DNA from: Dinoroseobacter sp034111085
GTDB lineage: Bacteria; Pseudomonadota; Alphaproteobacteria; Rhodobacterales; Rhodobacteraceae
Assembly: GCA_034111085.1 (NCBI GenBank)
Contig: JAWUXZ010000034.1
Span: 1 to 64,000, forward strand
Reading direction: 5' to 3'
Length of the DNA: 64,000 nt
Below are positions 1-8,583 of this stretch, piece after piece (position 1 is the first letter of the stretch; every line of letters starts with the position of its first letter). The notes beneath the pieces were generated by a model. The model saw only the letters and a program-made list of their open reading frames with translations. It searched no databases and was not told where the DNA came from. The translations under genes and the position numbers were made by a program.

Positions 1-1240
1 CGTTGCCTGTGTCGGGGTCAAGGTCGGCAAAAGCCAAATTGGCACCACAGTATTGGGCAGCATTTGCCGTCGCCACAAAGGTCGTAGGTGTCGTCAATAG
101 CGTGTCACCTGCATTCAACCCAGCGGCCAGAGCCGCCAAATGCAGCCCGGCGGTCCCGCTTGAAACAGCAACTGCATAGTGTGCACCGACTCGCTCGGCG
201 ACTGCGCGTTCAAAAGCTTCAACGGTAGGGCCTTGGGTCAGCCAGCCATTGAGATTCATGAATTCGGCTACAGCAGCACGGTCATCCGCATCGATATGGT
301 GGCGTCCGTAGGGTATCATGAAAGGTCCAAGTCCTTTTACCGGATGGTCAGCTTCGCATCGCTTTAGACGGGTTAGCCCAGTACTTAGGTCTGGCAGGCG
401 AATGCTGAAAATGCTCTGAATTTTGGTGGTGTCAAGGCTCAAATCTAGCGGCCGTGGGGCCAGGTCGTCGCGGTCTTGGAGCCGCGACGGCACTGCGATA
501 CTTGCGTCCAAGTCAAACGTTGACGCGAGGCGCAAACCAAATTCCAGTTTCGACACTCGATCCCGACCGGCAACATTGAATATACCGGTGGCTTTTAGCC
601 CTATGAGTTCGTGTGCGATTTCCACCAGATCCTCAATAAGGATGGGCGAGAAATACGCATCTTCAAACAGATGTAGAGGCCAACCAGCCCGTAGGTTTCG
701 CAAGACAGTGTCACTGAACGAGTTTCGATATGCCGGGCCCCAGCCAAAGAAATTTGTCCTTAGCACCAGTGCATCTGGATGAGCGCTCAATACGCGTCCC
801 TCCCCGGCTAGCTTGCTTTCCGCATAAATATTCATGGGGCTAGCTGGTGCGGTTTCGGGTGAGAAGGCCACCTTGCCATCGGAAAGATGATCTGTCGAAA
901 TTTGAATGCACCCGGCACCTACGGCCCACGCACCCTGGGCGATACGTCCCGCCAATTCTGCATTGATTTCGAATGCGCGCTCCGGCTCGGTTTGGCAAAG
1001 GTCTACGTTCGACAGTGCGGCAGTGTTTACTACCAGATCCGGCTCTATTCGCTCAAAAACCCGCGCAACTGAACGCTCGGACCGAAGGTCAGCCATCTGA
1101 GTTTTGGCGAACCCAACGCTGACTTGTCGGTGATTTTGAAGGAGAGTCACGTCCCAAGTCTGAGCCATGTGAGCGGCCCAGTTCAAGGCAAGAAGCCCGC
1201 TTCCCCCTGTAATTACCAACCTCGGTCTTGCGTGCTGCAT
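1..1240 (-). CDS. SDR (RmlD-like) reductase fused to PseC-type sugar aminotransferase, 3' end outside window
   Basis: I read the minus strand from ATG 1240 codon by codon to base 2 and found no stop, so 413 codons are visible and the frame leaves the window. Residues 1-307 look like an RmlD/dTDP-4-dehydrorhamnose reductase-type SDR: nucleotide-binding TGGSGLL at about 11-17, the STD stretch near 115 and YxxxK at 139-143. From about residue 308 the protein turns into a DegT/DnrJ/EryC1 aminotransferase whose opening, MIPYGRHHID, resembles PseC, the PLP enzyme that aminates the PseB product in pseudaminic acid synthesis. SSGTAGLHLAAL follows. The start is backed by GAGG upstream and a TAG 30 bases before it. 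Separate translation of the aminotransferase from ATG 319 remains possible. The fusion is directly seen; the pathway role is inferred from pseB at 5963-6961. Confidence 0.8.
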   Translation of the reverse strand, partial: MQHARPRLVITGGSGLLALNWAAHMAQTWDVTLLQNHRQVSVGFAKTQMADLRSERSVARVFERIEPDLVVNTAALSNVDLCQTEPERAFEINAELAGRIAQGAWAVGAGCIQISTDHLSDGKVAFSPETAPASPMNIYAESKLAGEGRVLSAHPDALVLRTNFFGWGPAYRNSFSDTVLRNLRAGWPLHLFEDAYFSPILIEDLVEIAHELIGLKATGIFNVAGRDRVSKLEFGLRLASTFDLDASIAVPSRLQDRDDLAPRPLDLSLDTTKIQSIFSIRLPDLSTGLTRLKRCEADHPVKGLGPFMIPYGRHHIDADDRAAVAEFMNLNGWLTQGPTVEAFERAVAERVGAHYAVAVSSGTAGLHLAALAAGLNAGDTLLTTPTTFVATANAAQYCGANLAFADLDPDTGN

Positions 1241-1556
1241 CTGGTCCTCGTGATGTCCAATGCCTGACTATCGCTGAGGCCTTGAGGCCGCAAGAGTGCG
1301 CCAAGTACCCTCACGGTCAGGACCCACTATTCCTGCTGCCTTTACGCAAATCCAGCGAAATACTAGGGGTTTGGGGGGCAGCATGGGGTGGCACCCCTTG
1401 CAAACGGGCTATGCCTTTGGTGTGAAGCTCGATTTGGGTCTTTCAGATTTGACGCTCCTCCCTCTGGCTGCCTCCTAGTAGCTTGAAATACGACCTCTAT
1501 TTCCGCACGACAGCGCGGTGTTGGAGAGAGAAATCTGTCAAACTAAGGCGGTAGGA
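1241..1556. other. Intergenic region without a recognised gene
   Basis: This 316-base gap lies between the ABC exporter and the SDR-aminotransferase gene, both on the minus strand. No open frame here has convincing coding character. It holds an interrupted inverted repeat at 1381-1401, and on the minus strand TTGACA (complement of 1536-1541) without a convincing -10 at the right distance. It probably contains the leader of the downstream fusion gene. Confidence 0.5.
1381..1401. repeat. Short interrupted inverted repeat
   Basis: GCA-T-GGGGT-GGC-ACCCC-T-TGC reads as an inverted repeat: five GC-rich pairs around a 3-base centre, then a mismatch and three more pairs. No T-run follows on either strand, so a terminator is unlikely. 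It sits about 140 bases upstream of the fusion gene start and could be an operator or a leader hairpin. Confidence 0.4.
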
Positions 1557-3356
1557 CTAATTGATCTCTACCCTAGACTGAGCCAGCATGTCTTCATAAC
1601 GCCCGCTCCATATGATCCGGCCTTCATCGAGGCGGAAAATTATGTCGCAATTGCGAAGGGTGCTGAGCCGGTGCGCAATCATCACGATTGTCAGATCGTC
1701 CTTCAGTTGCTCAAGAGTATGAACAACTGCGGTTTCGGTTTCGCCATCCAGAGCACTTGTCGCTTCGTCGAAGACCAGCACCTCAGGATTGCGATAGAGC
1801 GCACGTGCGATCCCAATTCGCTGGCGCTGACCGCCCGATAAGCGTATGCCGTTTTCCCCCACTAGGCCAGCGTACCCGCCGTCCGTCCGTTCAATCATGG
1901 TGTCGATTTGAGCTTGGTGTGCTGCTCGTTTGACCCGCTCAAGGTCGACTGTGCCATCTGTCTCGGACCAAGCAATGTTTTCAGCGAAACTGCCATCGGT
2001 GAGATAGATCGCTTGAGGGACATGGGCGATGCGATCTTGCCAGCTCCGCAAGGTTTCTGGGAAGATCGGCGTTTCGTCGATCAAGATATGCCCTGACGTC
2101 GGAGTCAATAGACCCATGAAAAGATCGACCAAAGTGCTCTTGCCTGATCCGGTCTCCCCAATCAAACCGACGCAACTGCCACGCGGAATCTCAAGAGTGA
2201 GCCCTTGCAAGACCGCTTCGGTACTCCCTGTATAGGAGAACGAAACATCGTCGAAGGTGACCTTTTGAGAAAAGCCTATTGATCTTGCTACCATTCCGTT
2301 GTCCGTTTGCTTTTGCCTAAGAAGCTCCAGCACATCTTCCAAGATAGGACGGTACCCTATCAACTGGGACCAGCCTGCATAGATCAATTGTAGCGCCGGA
2401 AGCATGCGTTGCCCCCCTAGGGCAATGGCCGCCAAGATCGGAAGGCCAGAGATGCCGTCGCCTGCTGAGCTGTTTGTAGTAAGCCCATATGCCGCAAATG
2501 CGATCAGGACGACCGCAACCGCTTCGAGAGCATATCGTGGGAACTGCGAAACAAACAATGAATTGGCTTGGGCGTTGCGAAGAGCGATATCATGTTCACG
2601 AAACCGCCGTCGAAAATGGTCTTGCTTACCGTGCAGCAAGACTTCGCGAATGCCACCTAGTCCTTCTGACAAGGCTCGAAACACTTGGCCCTCTGATTGA
2701 GAGATAGTCTGCCCGTACCTCTTAAGTCTTCTTCGCATGGTAAGACTGATAAGGTAGTAGATCGCTCCGAATACAGTAATGATGGATACGGTTGCCCTCC
2801 ATTCGATTACAAGCAGTGCTCCAATGCTGAAGGTGAAAATGAGCGTTGAGCTGGCAATATTGAGCATTGCGAGAATTATTCCCCGCACGACTCCATCCAC
2901 CTTCCGGGTTACGCCGCTGATCACCTCCGAGGAATTTCGATTTGCGTGCGTCTCATACGGAGCCGCCATCGTGCGCGAAAAAACGTCGGCGCCGATATCT
3001 GCCCCGATCATGAATGCCAGACGTGTGCTGACTCTGATCAAAAGAACGCGGGCAGTACCTGCCAGAATGGCAGCAAGCGCAAAAATAGCCGTCATCGGAG
3101 CGAGTAAGTCCTCGGAGCGTGTCAAGCCGAGGAGCGATGCGATGGCGCGCACGAAGTCAGCCTCAAAAGCGATCTGAGGCTGAACCAGAAGACCTACGAA
3201 TGGAATTACAGCACCCAGAGTCACGAGCTCTGCAAATGCGCTTAGAACCATCAGGCCAAATACGCCCAGCATTTGCACCCGACGTTCTGGTGACAGGCCC
3301 ATCACCAGTTCGACTAAATCTTCGATCATTGACGTGGTCTTCATCTGGGGGGACAT
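1557..3356 (-). CDS. ABC transporter, fused membrane and ATPase domains (PglK-like glycan flippase candidate)
   Basis: A 599-residue half-transporter. The first ~330 residues hold hydrophobic membrane segments. The C-terminal ATPase has Walker A GETGSGKST at 400-408, a Q-loop glutamine near 448, signature LSGGQ at 506-510, Walker B ending in D530-E531 and H562 in the switch region, so it looks active. It would work as a homodimer in the inner membrane. Similar proteins in glycan loci flip lipid-linked sugars or export polysaccharide; that role is inferred from neighbours, not proven. ATG 3356 has AAGGA seven bases upstream. The gene diverges from the acyltransferase at 3499. Its base composition looks less GC-rich than most of the window. 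Confidence 0.85.
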   Translation of the reverse strand: MSPQMKTTSMIEDLVELVMGLSPERRVQMLGVFGLMVLSAFAELVTLGAVIPFVGLLVQPQIAFEADFVRAIASLLGLTRSEDLLAPMTAIFALAAILAGTARVLLIRVSTRLAFMIGADIGADVFSRTMAAPYETHANRNSSEVISGVTRKVDGVVRGIILAMLNIASSTLIFTFSIGALLVIEWRATVSIITVFGAIYYLISLTMRRRLKRYGQTISQSEGQVFRALSEGLGGIREVLLHGKQDHFRRRFREHDIALRNAQANSLFVSQFPRYALEAVAVVLIAFAAYGLTTNSSAGDGISGLPILAAIALGGQRMLPALQLIYAGWSQLIGYRPILEDVLELLRQKQTDNGMVARSIGFSQKVTFDDVSFSYTGSTEAVLQGLTLEIPRGSCVGLIGETGSGKSTLVDLFMGLLTPTSGHILIDETPIFPETLRSWQDRIAHVPQAIYLTDGSFAENIAWSETDGTVDLERVKRAAHQAQIDTMIERTDGGYAGLVGENGIRLSGGQRQRIGIARALYRNPEVLVFDEATSALDGETETAVVHTLEQLKDDLTIVMIAHRLSTLRNCDIIFRLDEGRIIWSGRYEDMLAQSRVEIN

Positions 3357-3498
3357 CAGGTGGATCCTTCATCAACTTGCCTGCTCTTAGCCCATTGCTA
3401 CCTGTGCTGCCATCGGGATAATTCGACTGACTTGTCTTGCAGCCCTTGCCTTGTCATCGGTGTCTGGACGATAATGTTCTCTTTAATCTGGATGAGCC

Positions 3499-4092
3499 GT
3501 GCGCGTTGTTGGTCGAGAGTTGATTGAGTGGTGCAATGCTTTGCTTGCCGCTATTCCTGGCGGCACCGGGCGGATAGCGCGAGGCTTGATTCTTAAGGCT
3601 CGGATGCGTTCAGTCGGGTCTGGTCTAAGGATCGGTCTCGGCAGCGTGGTTCAGTGGGAACGTGCGATTAGTATTGGTCAAGATTGCCACTTTGGATGCG
3701 GCAACATGCTGAATGCACAAGGCGGAGTCCTGAGGATTGGAGACCGCCTAAACGCCAATTCTGGCGTTGTGTTAAATGCTAGTGTGTCCGGTTCGATCAC
3801 CATCGGGGACGACGTCTTAATCGGCCCCAACGTCGTCATACGCAGCGCCTCGCACCGTTTTGCTGACCCGTTAGACTTAATCCGCAATCAGGGCCATATC
3901 AGCGGCCCCATCATTATTGGTTCTGATGTCTGGCTTGCAGCCAATGTTGTGGTCCTGCCCAACGTGACCATAGGTGATGGTGCTGTGATTGCCGCTGGCG
4001 CAGTCGTTACCCGCGATGTTGCACCGCTTGCGATTGTTGCGGGGGTGCCCGCGCGTCAGATCGGAACCCGTGGACAAAATGGTGGCACATGA
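3499..4092 (+). CDS. Hexapeptide-repeat (left-handed beta-helix) acyltransferase
   Basis: 197 residues. From about residue 45 to 185 the sequence follows the imperfect [LIV]-G-x4 hexapeptide rhythm of left-handed beta-helix transferases, ending in AAGAVVTRDV and a VAGVPAR segment typical of WbbJ/maltose-O-acetyltransferase-like enzymes. H119 in SASHRF sits where the catalytic histidine of this family is usually found. It probably O- or N-acetylates a sugar from acetyl-CoA. The start is GTG with a GGA-type ribosome site. The last four bases overlap the next start (ATGA), so it is translationally coupled to the methyltransferase. The sugar substrate cannot be told. Confidence 0.85.
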   Translation: MRVVGRELIEWCNALLAAIPGGTGRIARGLILKARMRSVGSGLRIGLGSVVQWERAISIGQDCHFGCGNMLNAQGGVLRIGDRLNANSGVVLNASVSGSITIGDDVLIGPNVVIRSASHRFADPLDLIRNQGHISGPIIIGSDVWLAANVVVLPNVTIGDGAVIAAGAVVTRDVAPLAIVAGVPARQIGTRGQNGGT

Positions 4093-4985
4093 CTGAGACC
4101 TGTCCGATTTGCTGCACGGCTGAGACAGCGCCTTTGGGGGCCTACCGCAACGAAAGCGCTGTCCTTTCCGGCCTAGCCAAACGCGAATGTGCCGCCTGCG
4201 GGATGGTGTTTGCATCCCCCATGCCCTCGCCCGAGGTTTGGGATGCCTACAATGCCAGCTATTTCGAGACCGCCCATGGCCCGGCCACCGACAGTCCTCG
4301 TGCGCGGCTGTTCCGCCAGGGATTGGCAAAAGTGCGAGTGGCACAGGTGCTCGACCAGATCGGTCTTCCTGCGCCTTTGCGGGTTTTGGAAGTCGGCGCC
4401 GGGTATGGTGAATTCATGCAGGACTATTGCGCGCGCGCGTCGAGCGCAGACTATGCTGTCGTCGATACGGACGCTGTCGCCCGCGAGATGTTGGCTTCCA
4501 AAGGAGCCACCGTCTATGCTGATCTAATGGATGCGCCCGCGGACCGTGACCTGTTGGTGCTCAGTCATGTTCTAGAGCATACGCGCGACCCTGCCGGGTT
4601 CCTTGGCGCATGCCTGTCACGATTGATACCAGGTGCGCATGTTTTCATCGACGTTCCGTGCCGCGATGATCTCTACAAAAGCGGGGACGAGCCGCACCTG
4701 CTGTTTTTCGACAAACCCGCCATGGGGCATCTATTACGCAAGGTCGGACTTCGGGAGGTCGAGATTGGTTATTTCGGACAAACCCATGCGAAACTTCAAG
4801 CCGATCTTGCGCTCCCTCGGCCGCTGGCGCGCGGGTTGAATGCGATACGCCGTGCTTGGGCGCAGACTTCAGGCGCAGGCCCCCGCATCTCGCCTATGAC
4901 AGAACGCGTGGTGCTTGCGCCATTTGCTGCCAACCAACAGCGACCTCATCAGGCGCGCTGGTTGCGAGCCATAGCCGTGAAGTGA
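4089..4985 (+). CDS. Class I SAM-dependent methyltransferase with N-terminal Cys-rich (zinc-ribbon-like) head
   Basis: 298 residues. Two CxxC pairs, C5/C8 and C34/C37, form a likely zinc site at the N-terminus, as in the zinc-binding head of some sugar C-methyltransferases. The SAM-binding loop is LEVGAGYGEF at about 100-109, and the segment SHVLEHTRDP near 160 fits the Methyltransf_23 family. The protein lacks the long C-terminal domain of the full sugar C-methyltransferases. In this locus it probably methylates a glycan or a nucleotide sugar; the acceptor is unknown. Its start overlaps the acyltransferase stop by four bases. Confidence 0.8.
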   Translation: MTETCPICCTAETAPLGAYRNESAVLSGLAKRECAACGMVFASPMPSPEVWDAYNASYFETAHGPATDSPRARLFRQGLAKVRVAQVLDQIGLPAPLRVLEVGAGYGEFMQDYCARASSADYAVVDTDAVAREMLASKGATVYADLMDAPADRDLLVLSHVLEHTRDPAGFLGACLSRLIPGAHVFIDVPCRDDLYKSGDEPHLLFFDKPAMGHLLRKVGLREVEIGYFGQTHAKLQADLALPRPLARGLNAIRRAWAQTSGAGPRISPMTERVVLAPFAANQQRPHQARWLRAIAVK

Positions 4986-5018
4986 TACGAGCAATCAACG
5001 CTAGAGAAGGGTAATGTC

Positions 5019-5957
5019 ATGTTGAAAACAACGCTCGAAAAGGTCGCGCGCGTCGGTCGTGGCGCGCCGTCCGAGACTGCATTGACCCAAACGCAGCGTG
5101 CTCAACTGGCAAAGCTGCGTACCGAGGGCTACGTTGCGTTCGATCACCTCGTCGGAACTGAGAAACTCGCCCAACTTCAAGCGGAGCTTGCGCAGCGGAT
5201 CGAGCGAGACCTCGATTTTGAATATCCTTGCCTTGCACAAACCCGGATCGATCCCGAGCGTGACGCTGACATGATCGCGAGCAACTTCTTGGCGACCAAT
5301 GCACAGCTAAAGGCGCGGAACCTGACCTTTGATCGGAGCGACGCGAAAGACTACGCGCAGGTCGTGAGCGAGTTTGAACCCTCCAGCCTCAAGACCTTCT
5401 TGCCAGAAACGCCTCAGTGGCTCGGAACATGGCTTGATCCTACGATTTTGCCGATCGTCGAAGCCTATATGGGCTTCCGGCCTGAATTGACCGAAGCCTA
5501 TATCCGCCGGAATTTCCCGGCCAAATTTGTGGTGATGAACCACGCGTGGCACCGCGATCGAAACCACCCGACCCATCTTCTGAAGGCGTTTATCTTTCTG
5601 AACGACTGTACCCTGGACAACGGCCCGCATCACTACATCGCCGGGTCGGTTCAGGACCGCCGGATGGACGGCCAGAACTACTACTCCGAAGACGAGGTGC
5701 GGACGCTTTATGCCGCCGGTGGCCCTGAAGAGGTCGTCAGCGTCGTGCCCGCAGGTACTATAATTCTCGAAGACACGCGAGGGCTGCACAAAGCCGGGAT
5801 GCCAACCTCTGGCTACCGCGATCTGGGCTTCGTGACATTCCTGCCGCCGATCGCATTGGTCAAGCGCGCGCCTCTTTATGCGGTGTCGCGCGGTGCGCTC
5901 GAGGGGCTGAGTGCGGCGCAAGCGGCCTATATTCCCAAAGCCAACATCAAAGGTTAA
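5019..5957 (+). CDS. PhyH-family Fe(II)/2-oxoglutarate-type dioxygenase
   Basis: 312 residues. The double-stranded beta-helix iron site is visible: H178-x-D180 in AWHRDR, the distal H257 in RGLHKAG and a likely 2-oxoglutarate-binding R267 in GYRDLG. These are the marks of the phytanoyl-CoA dioxygenase superfamily, whose members hydroxylate small molecules, lipids or sugars. The gene follows the methyltransferase by 33 bases and has AGAAGGG before the ATG, so it is probably co-transcribed. A role in hydroxylating a glycan precursor is a guess from position. It ends five bases from the convergent pseB stop. Confidence 0.82.
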   Translation: MLKTTLEKVARVGRGAPSETALTQTQRAQLAKLRTEGYVAFDHLVGTEKLAQLQAELAQRIERDLDFEYPCLAQTRIDPERDADMIASNFLATNAQLKARNLTFDRSDAKDYAQVVSEFEPSSLKTFLPETPQWLGTWLDPTILPIVEAYMGFRPELTEAYIRRNFPAKFVVMNHAWHRDRNHPTHLLKAFIFLNDCTLDNGPHHYIAGSVQDRRMDGQNYYSEDEVRTLYAAGGPEEVVSVVPAGTIILEDTRGLHKAGMPTSGYRDLGFVTFLPPIALVKRAPLYAVSRGALEGLSAAQAAYIPKANIKG

Positions 5958-5962
5958 CGCTG

Positions 5963-6961
5963 CTAAATCTTTCCGATCCGCGCGGCGTTTTTCTCGATCC
6001 AATTGCGCAATTCTTCCACCGGCATCCACTCGTCGTTGTTGTCAGACGCGTAGACGAAGTCGTCTGCGACCTTCTTGCCGGCACCAATACGCTCGGGCGC
6101 GCTGGACCAGTTGTTGATTGCGGGCAGGATCTTGTAGTGACCATCATAGGCGTAGGTGTGCGGCGCGTCTTCCAGACCAATCATCTGCTCGTGGATCTTC
6201 TCGCCTGGTCGGATCCCGATGATCTTATGGGTGGCCTCAGGGGCCACGGCCCGCGCAATGTCGAGGATACCGATGGACGGGATGCGCTTGACGTAGACCT
6301 CGCCGCCTTTCATGTCCTCGAATGCGTGCCAGACCAACTCGACGCCTTGCTCAAGTGTGATCATAAATCGGGTCATGCGCCCGTCGGTAATCGGTAATTC
6401 GCCGCTGCCCTTGCGGTTCAGGAAGAACGGAATCACTGAGCCGCGCGAGCCCATCACATTGCCATAGCGTACGACTGAGAACGTCGTTTTGTGCCGCCCA
6501 TTAGCAGAATTCGCCGCGATGAATAGCTTGTCAGATGCCAGCTTGGTCGCGCCATAAAGGTTAATTGGATTGCTCGCCTTATCGGTCGACAGGGCCACGA
6601 CGCGCTCAACCCCGGATTCGATGCACGCATCGATCAGGTTCATCGCGCCGTTGATGTTGGTCTTGATGCACTCGTTTGGATTGTATTCTGCCGTGGGCAC
6701 AATCTTAGTGGCCGCCGCATGAACCACGCAATCGATCCCATCAAGGCAGCGCACGATACGGTCTTTGTCGCGCACGTCGCCAATCATGAATTCAACGCGC
6801 GGGTCGTCTTGGAATTTCTGCGCCATGTCCCATTGCTTCATCTCATCGCGTGAAAAGATCACGAGGCGCTTTGGGTTGTATTTCGCCAACGTCATGGGAA
6901 CGAACTCTTGGCCGAAGGAGCCTGTACCACCGGTCAGCAGGATGGAGCGTTGTGTCAGCAT
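5963..6961 (-). CDS. pseB: UDP-N-acetylglucosamine 4,6-dehydratase (inverting)
   Basis: 332 residues. PseB catalyses the first step of pseudaminic acid synthesis, converting UDP-GlcNAc to the 4-keto-6-deoxy-L-arabino sugar. The NAD(P)-binding loop TGGTGSFG is at 10-17, the active-site STDK at 125-128, and YxxxK at 136-140; segments such as FSRDEMKQW and AAATKIVP are strongly PseB-like. ATG 6961 is preceded by AAGGA. It lies downstream of the unassigned glycan gene at 7042-8493 on the same strand, 80 bases away. The 4-keto product is the substrate expected for the PseC-like part of the gene at the left edge. PseH, PseG, PseI and PseF are not in the window. Confidence 0.92.
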   Translation of the reverse strand: MLTQRSILLTGGTGSFGQEFVPMTLAKYNPKRLVIFSRDEMKQWDMAQKFQDDPRVEFMIGDVRDKDRIVRCLDGIDCVVHAAATKIVPTAEYNPNECIKTNINGAMNLIDACIESGVERVVALSTDKASNPINLYGATKLASDKLFIAANSANGRHKTTFSVVRYGNVMGSRGSVIPFFLNRKGSGELPITDGRMTRFMITLEQGVELVWHAFEDMKGGEVYVKRIPSIGILDIARAVAPEATHKIIGIRPGEKIHEQMIGLEDAPHTYAYDGHYKILPAINNWSSAPERIGAGKKVADDFVYASDNNDEWMPVEELRNWIEKNAARIGKI

Positions 6962-7041
6962 GGGGCATGTCCTTTTTCGGCAAACGCGAAATATCGCGCG
7001 TGCTTAACAAAGCTAGCCGCCGGACGCCAACGGGATTCGCA

Positions 7042-8493
7042 TCACGGGCGACAAAGAGCGTTCAGCAATGCGGTCAGCTTGGCCGGGTCCGCTGGGGCAA
7101 AGATCGTGCGCGCAACCGGCAGAGCCTTGCCGAACAGCATGTCACGGTCTGGGCTTAGGAGTGCGCTGTCGGTGGCAAGTGTGGCGATAAGACTTGAGGC
7201 GTCTCGTGTGTTCAAGCACCAACCTGTCGTGTCGGATACCGGGTTCAGTTGGACGGAACCCGGTATGTCCAAATAGATCGGGCGTACCCCGTGTTGCAGC
7301 GCTTGGACGCAGACTGTCGAACCCCGGTACAGCACCGCGCGTGCGGAGGTCAGCGCTTCGGTCAAGCCGCCGTCTGACCAGCTAATCCCCTCAGGCAGCG
7401 TCACCAATTCGGGCATTGCGTGAAGAACGCGGGCGCGGGGCAAGACCGGATGAAGGCGTAAGGCAAACTGCTGCTGCGCACCTTGCGCTTTGGCGGCGAG
7501 GGCTACACGAAACAGCGCGACCGTCTCGTCGAGAATGCCCTCGGGTGCGACCAGAACTGTGTTTCCCATCGTCGCGCTCATAGCAATGGCCGCACCCCCG
7601 CGAGGGCTTCCGACATATTCGACCGGGGTTTCGGCCCAATCAGGTTGCGCGCGATACCAGCCCTCGGCCTGCGCGCCGGATGTGACGATCAGATCGGGAT
7701 CAAAGCCCGCTCCAAGTGCCTGCCCAGTGGCCGTCTGGTGCGCGAATAGAACCGCATGATGGTAGGCGATGCATTTGATATTCGGTTGGGCTTTTCTTGC
7801 TGCGGCAATCACCAACCGCTCCCAGGGGTGTCCTTCCCATGTCAGCAAAAGCGCCTCTGGGCGCAGCCGTGTCACCAGCTTTGCCACTTGGCTTGCCAGT
7901 CCCATTGCAAACAGATTGGATGCACCAAGCGATTGGGCGCGCACATGCCCGGCCAAAGCGCTGTCGGTGCAACTGCGCCCAAGACGCCGCCCGGCTTTAT
8001 GTAACGCTCGTGCGTGTTGCACTCCGTGCGAGATAGGGACGCCGCGCGCGATCACCACACGCGCGGGTGTGCTGGCCGTCGCGCTTGGCGGTGTGCCCCA
8101 TGTATGGTTGATCTGGGCCACAACAGTCGGACCACCCGGAGCCGTCGCAGATAGCAGCGATCCATAATACCCGTCCTCAGCCGCTGCAGCGCCGCCCAGA
8201 TAGTGCGACAGCACCAAAAGCCCCGCCTTGTCTGGCAATGCATCCCCGCGCCAAACTGGTTTGGCCTGAGTTGCTCCTCGTACCAAGCGCAAGATCGCAG
8301 CCAGTCCGGTTGGCGTCGCCGGAACCCCTCGCAGCCAAGAATCGTGGTCCCGAAGCGAATTTGGATGCCCGTTGCGCGGCATTAGAAAACTTTGCGCGGC
8401 CATTGCAGCACTTGGCGTCTTAGCCAACGCCTCTTTCAAGATCGGTGGCAAAGCGGCAAGGCGAGCGCCTAAATCATGGATCGGATCAGTCAT
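7042..8493 (-). CDS. Surface-carbohydrate biosynthesis protein, possibly a GT-B-like glycosyltransferase
   Basis: 483 residues without a signal peptide or clear membrane helix. The C-terminal half has the look of a GT-B or capsule-type transferase: LLTWEGHPWERL near the middle, a VTSGAQAEGWY segment, then VLYRGSTVCVQALQHGVRPIYLD, where R-G-S-T-x6-G resembles the nucleotide-sugar-binding end of such enzymes. I cannot assign a family with certainty. Proteins of this general type occur beside nonulosonate genes, and transfer of a pseudaminic-type sugar is a reasonable guess because pseB is the next gene. It diverges from the acyltransferase at 8584. Confidence 0.6.
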   Translation of the reverse strand: MTDPIHDLGARLAALPPILKEALAKTPSAAMAAQSFLMPRNGHPNSLRDHDSWLRGVPATPTGLAAILRLVRGATQAKPVWRGDALPDKAGLLVLSHYLGGAAAAEDGYYGSLLSATAPGGPTVVAQINHTWGTPPSATASTPARVVIARGVPISHGVQHARALHKAGRRLGRSCTDSALAGHVRAQSLGASNLFAMGLASQVAKLVTRLRPEALLLTWEGHPWERLVIAAARKAQPNIKCIAYHHAVLFAHQTATGQALGAGFDPDLIVTSGAQAEGWYRAQPDWAETPVEYVGSPRGGAAIAMSATMGNTVLVAPEGILDETVALFRVALAAKAQGAQQQFALRLHPVLPRARVLHAMPELVTLPEGISWSDGGLTEALTSARAVLYRGSTVCVQALQHGVRPIYLDIPGSVQLNPVSDTTGWCLNTRDASSLIATLATDSALLSPDRDMLFGKALPVARTIFAPADPAKLTALLNALCRP

Positions 8494-8583
8494 GGCCCGT
8501 CACTGACCATGACGACGCCTGACAGGCAAGTCACGCCGCAGCAGCCTCTCGACAATTTGGGGGAGACGGGGCAGTGATATGGC

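Noticed and set aside
6985..7000. Short inverted repeat CGCGA-AATA-TCGCG between pseB and the upstream glycan gene
   Set aside because: Only five base pairs in GC-rich DNA with no T-run; likely chance.
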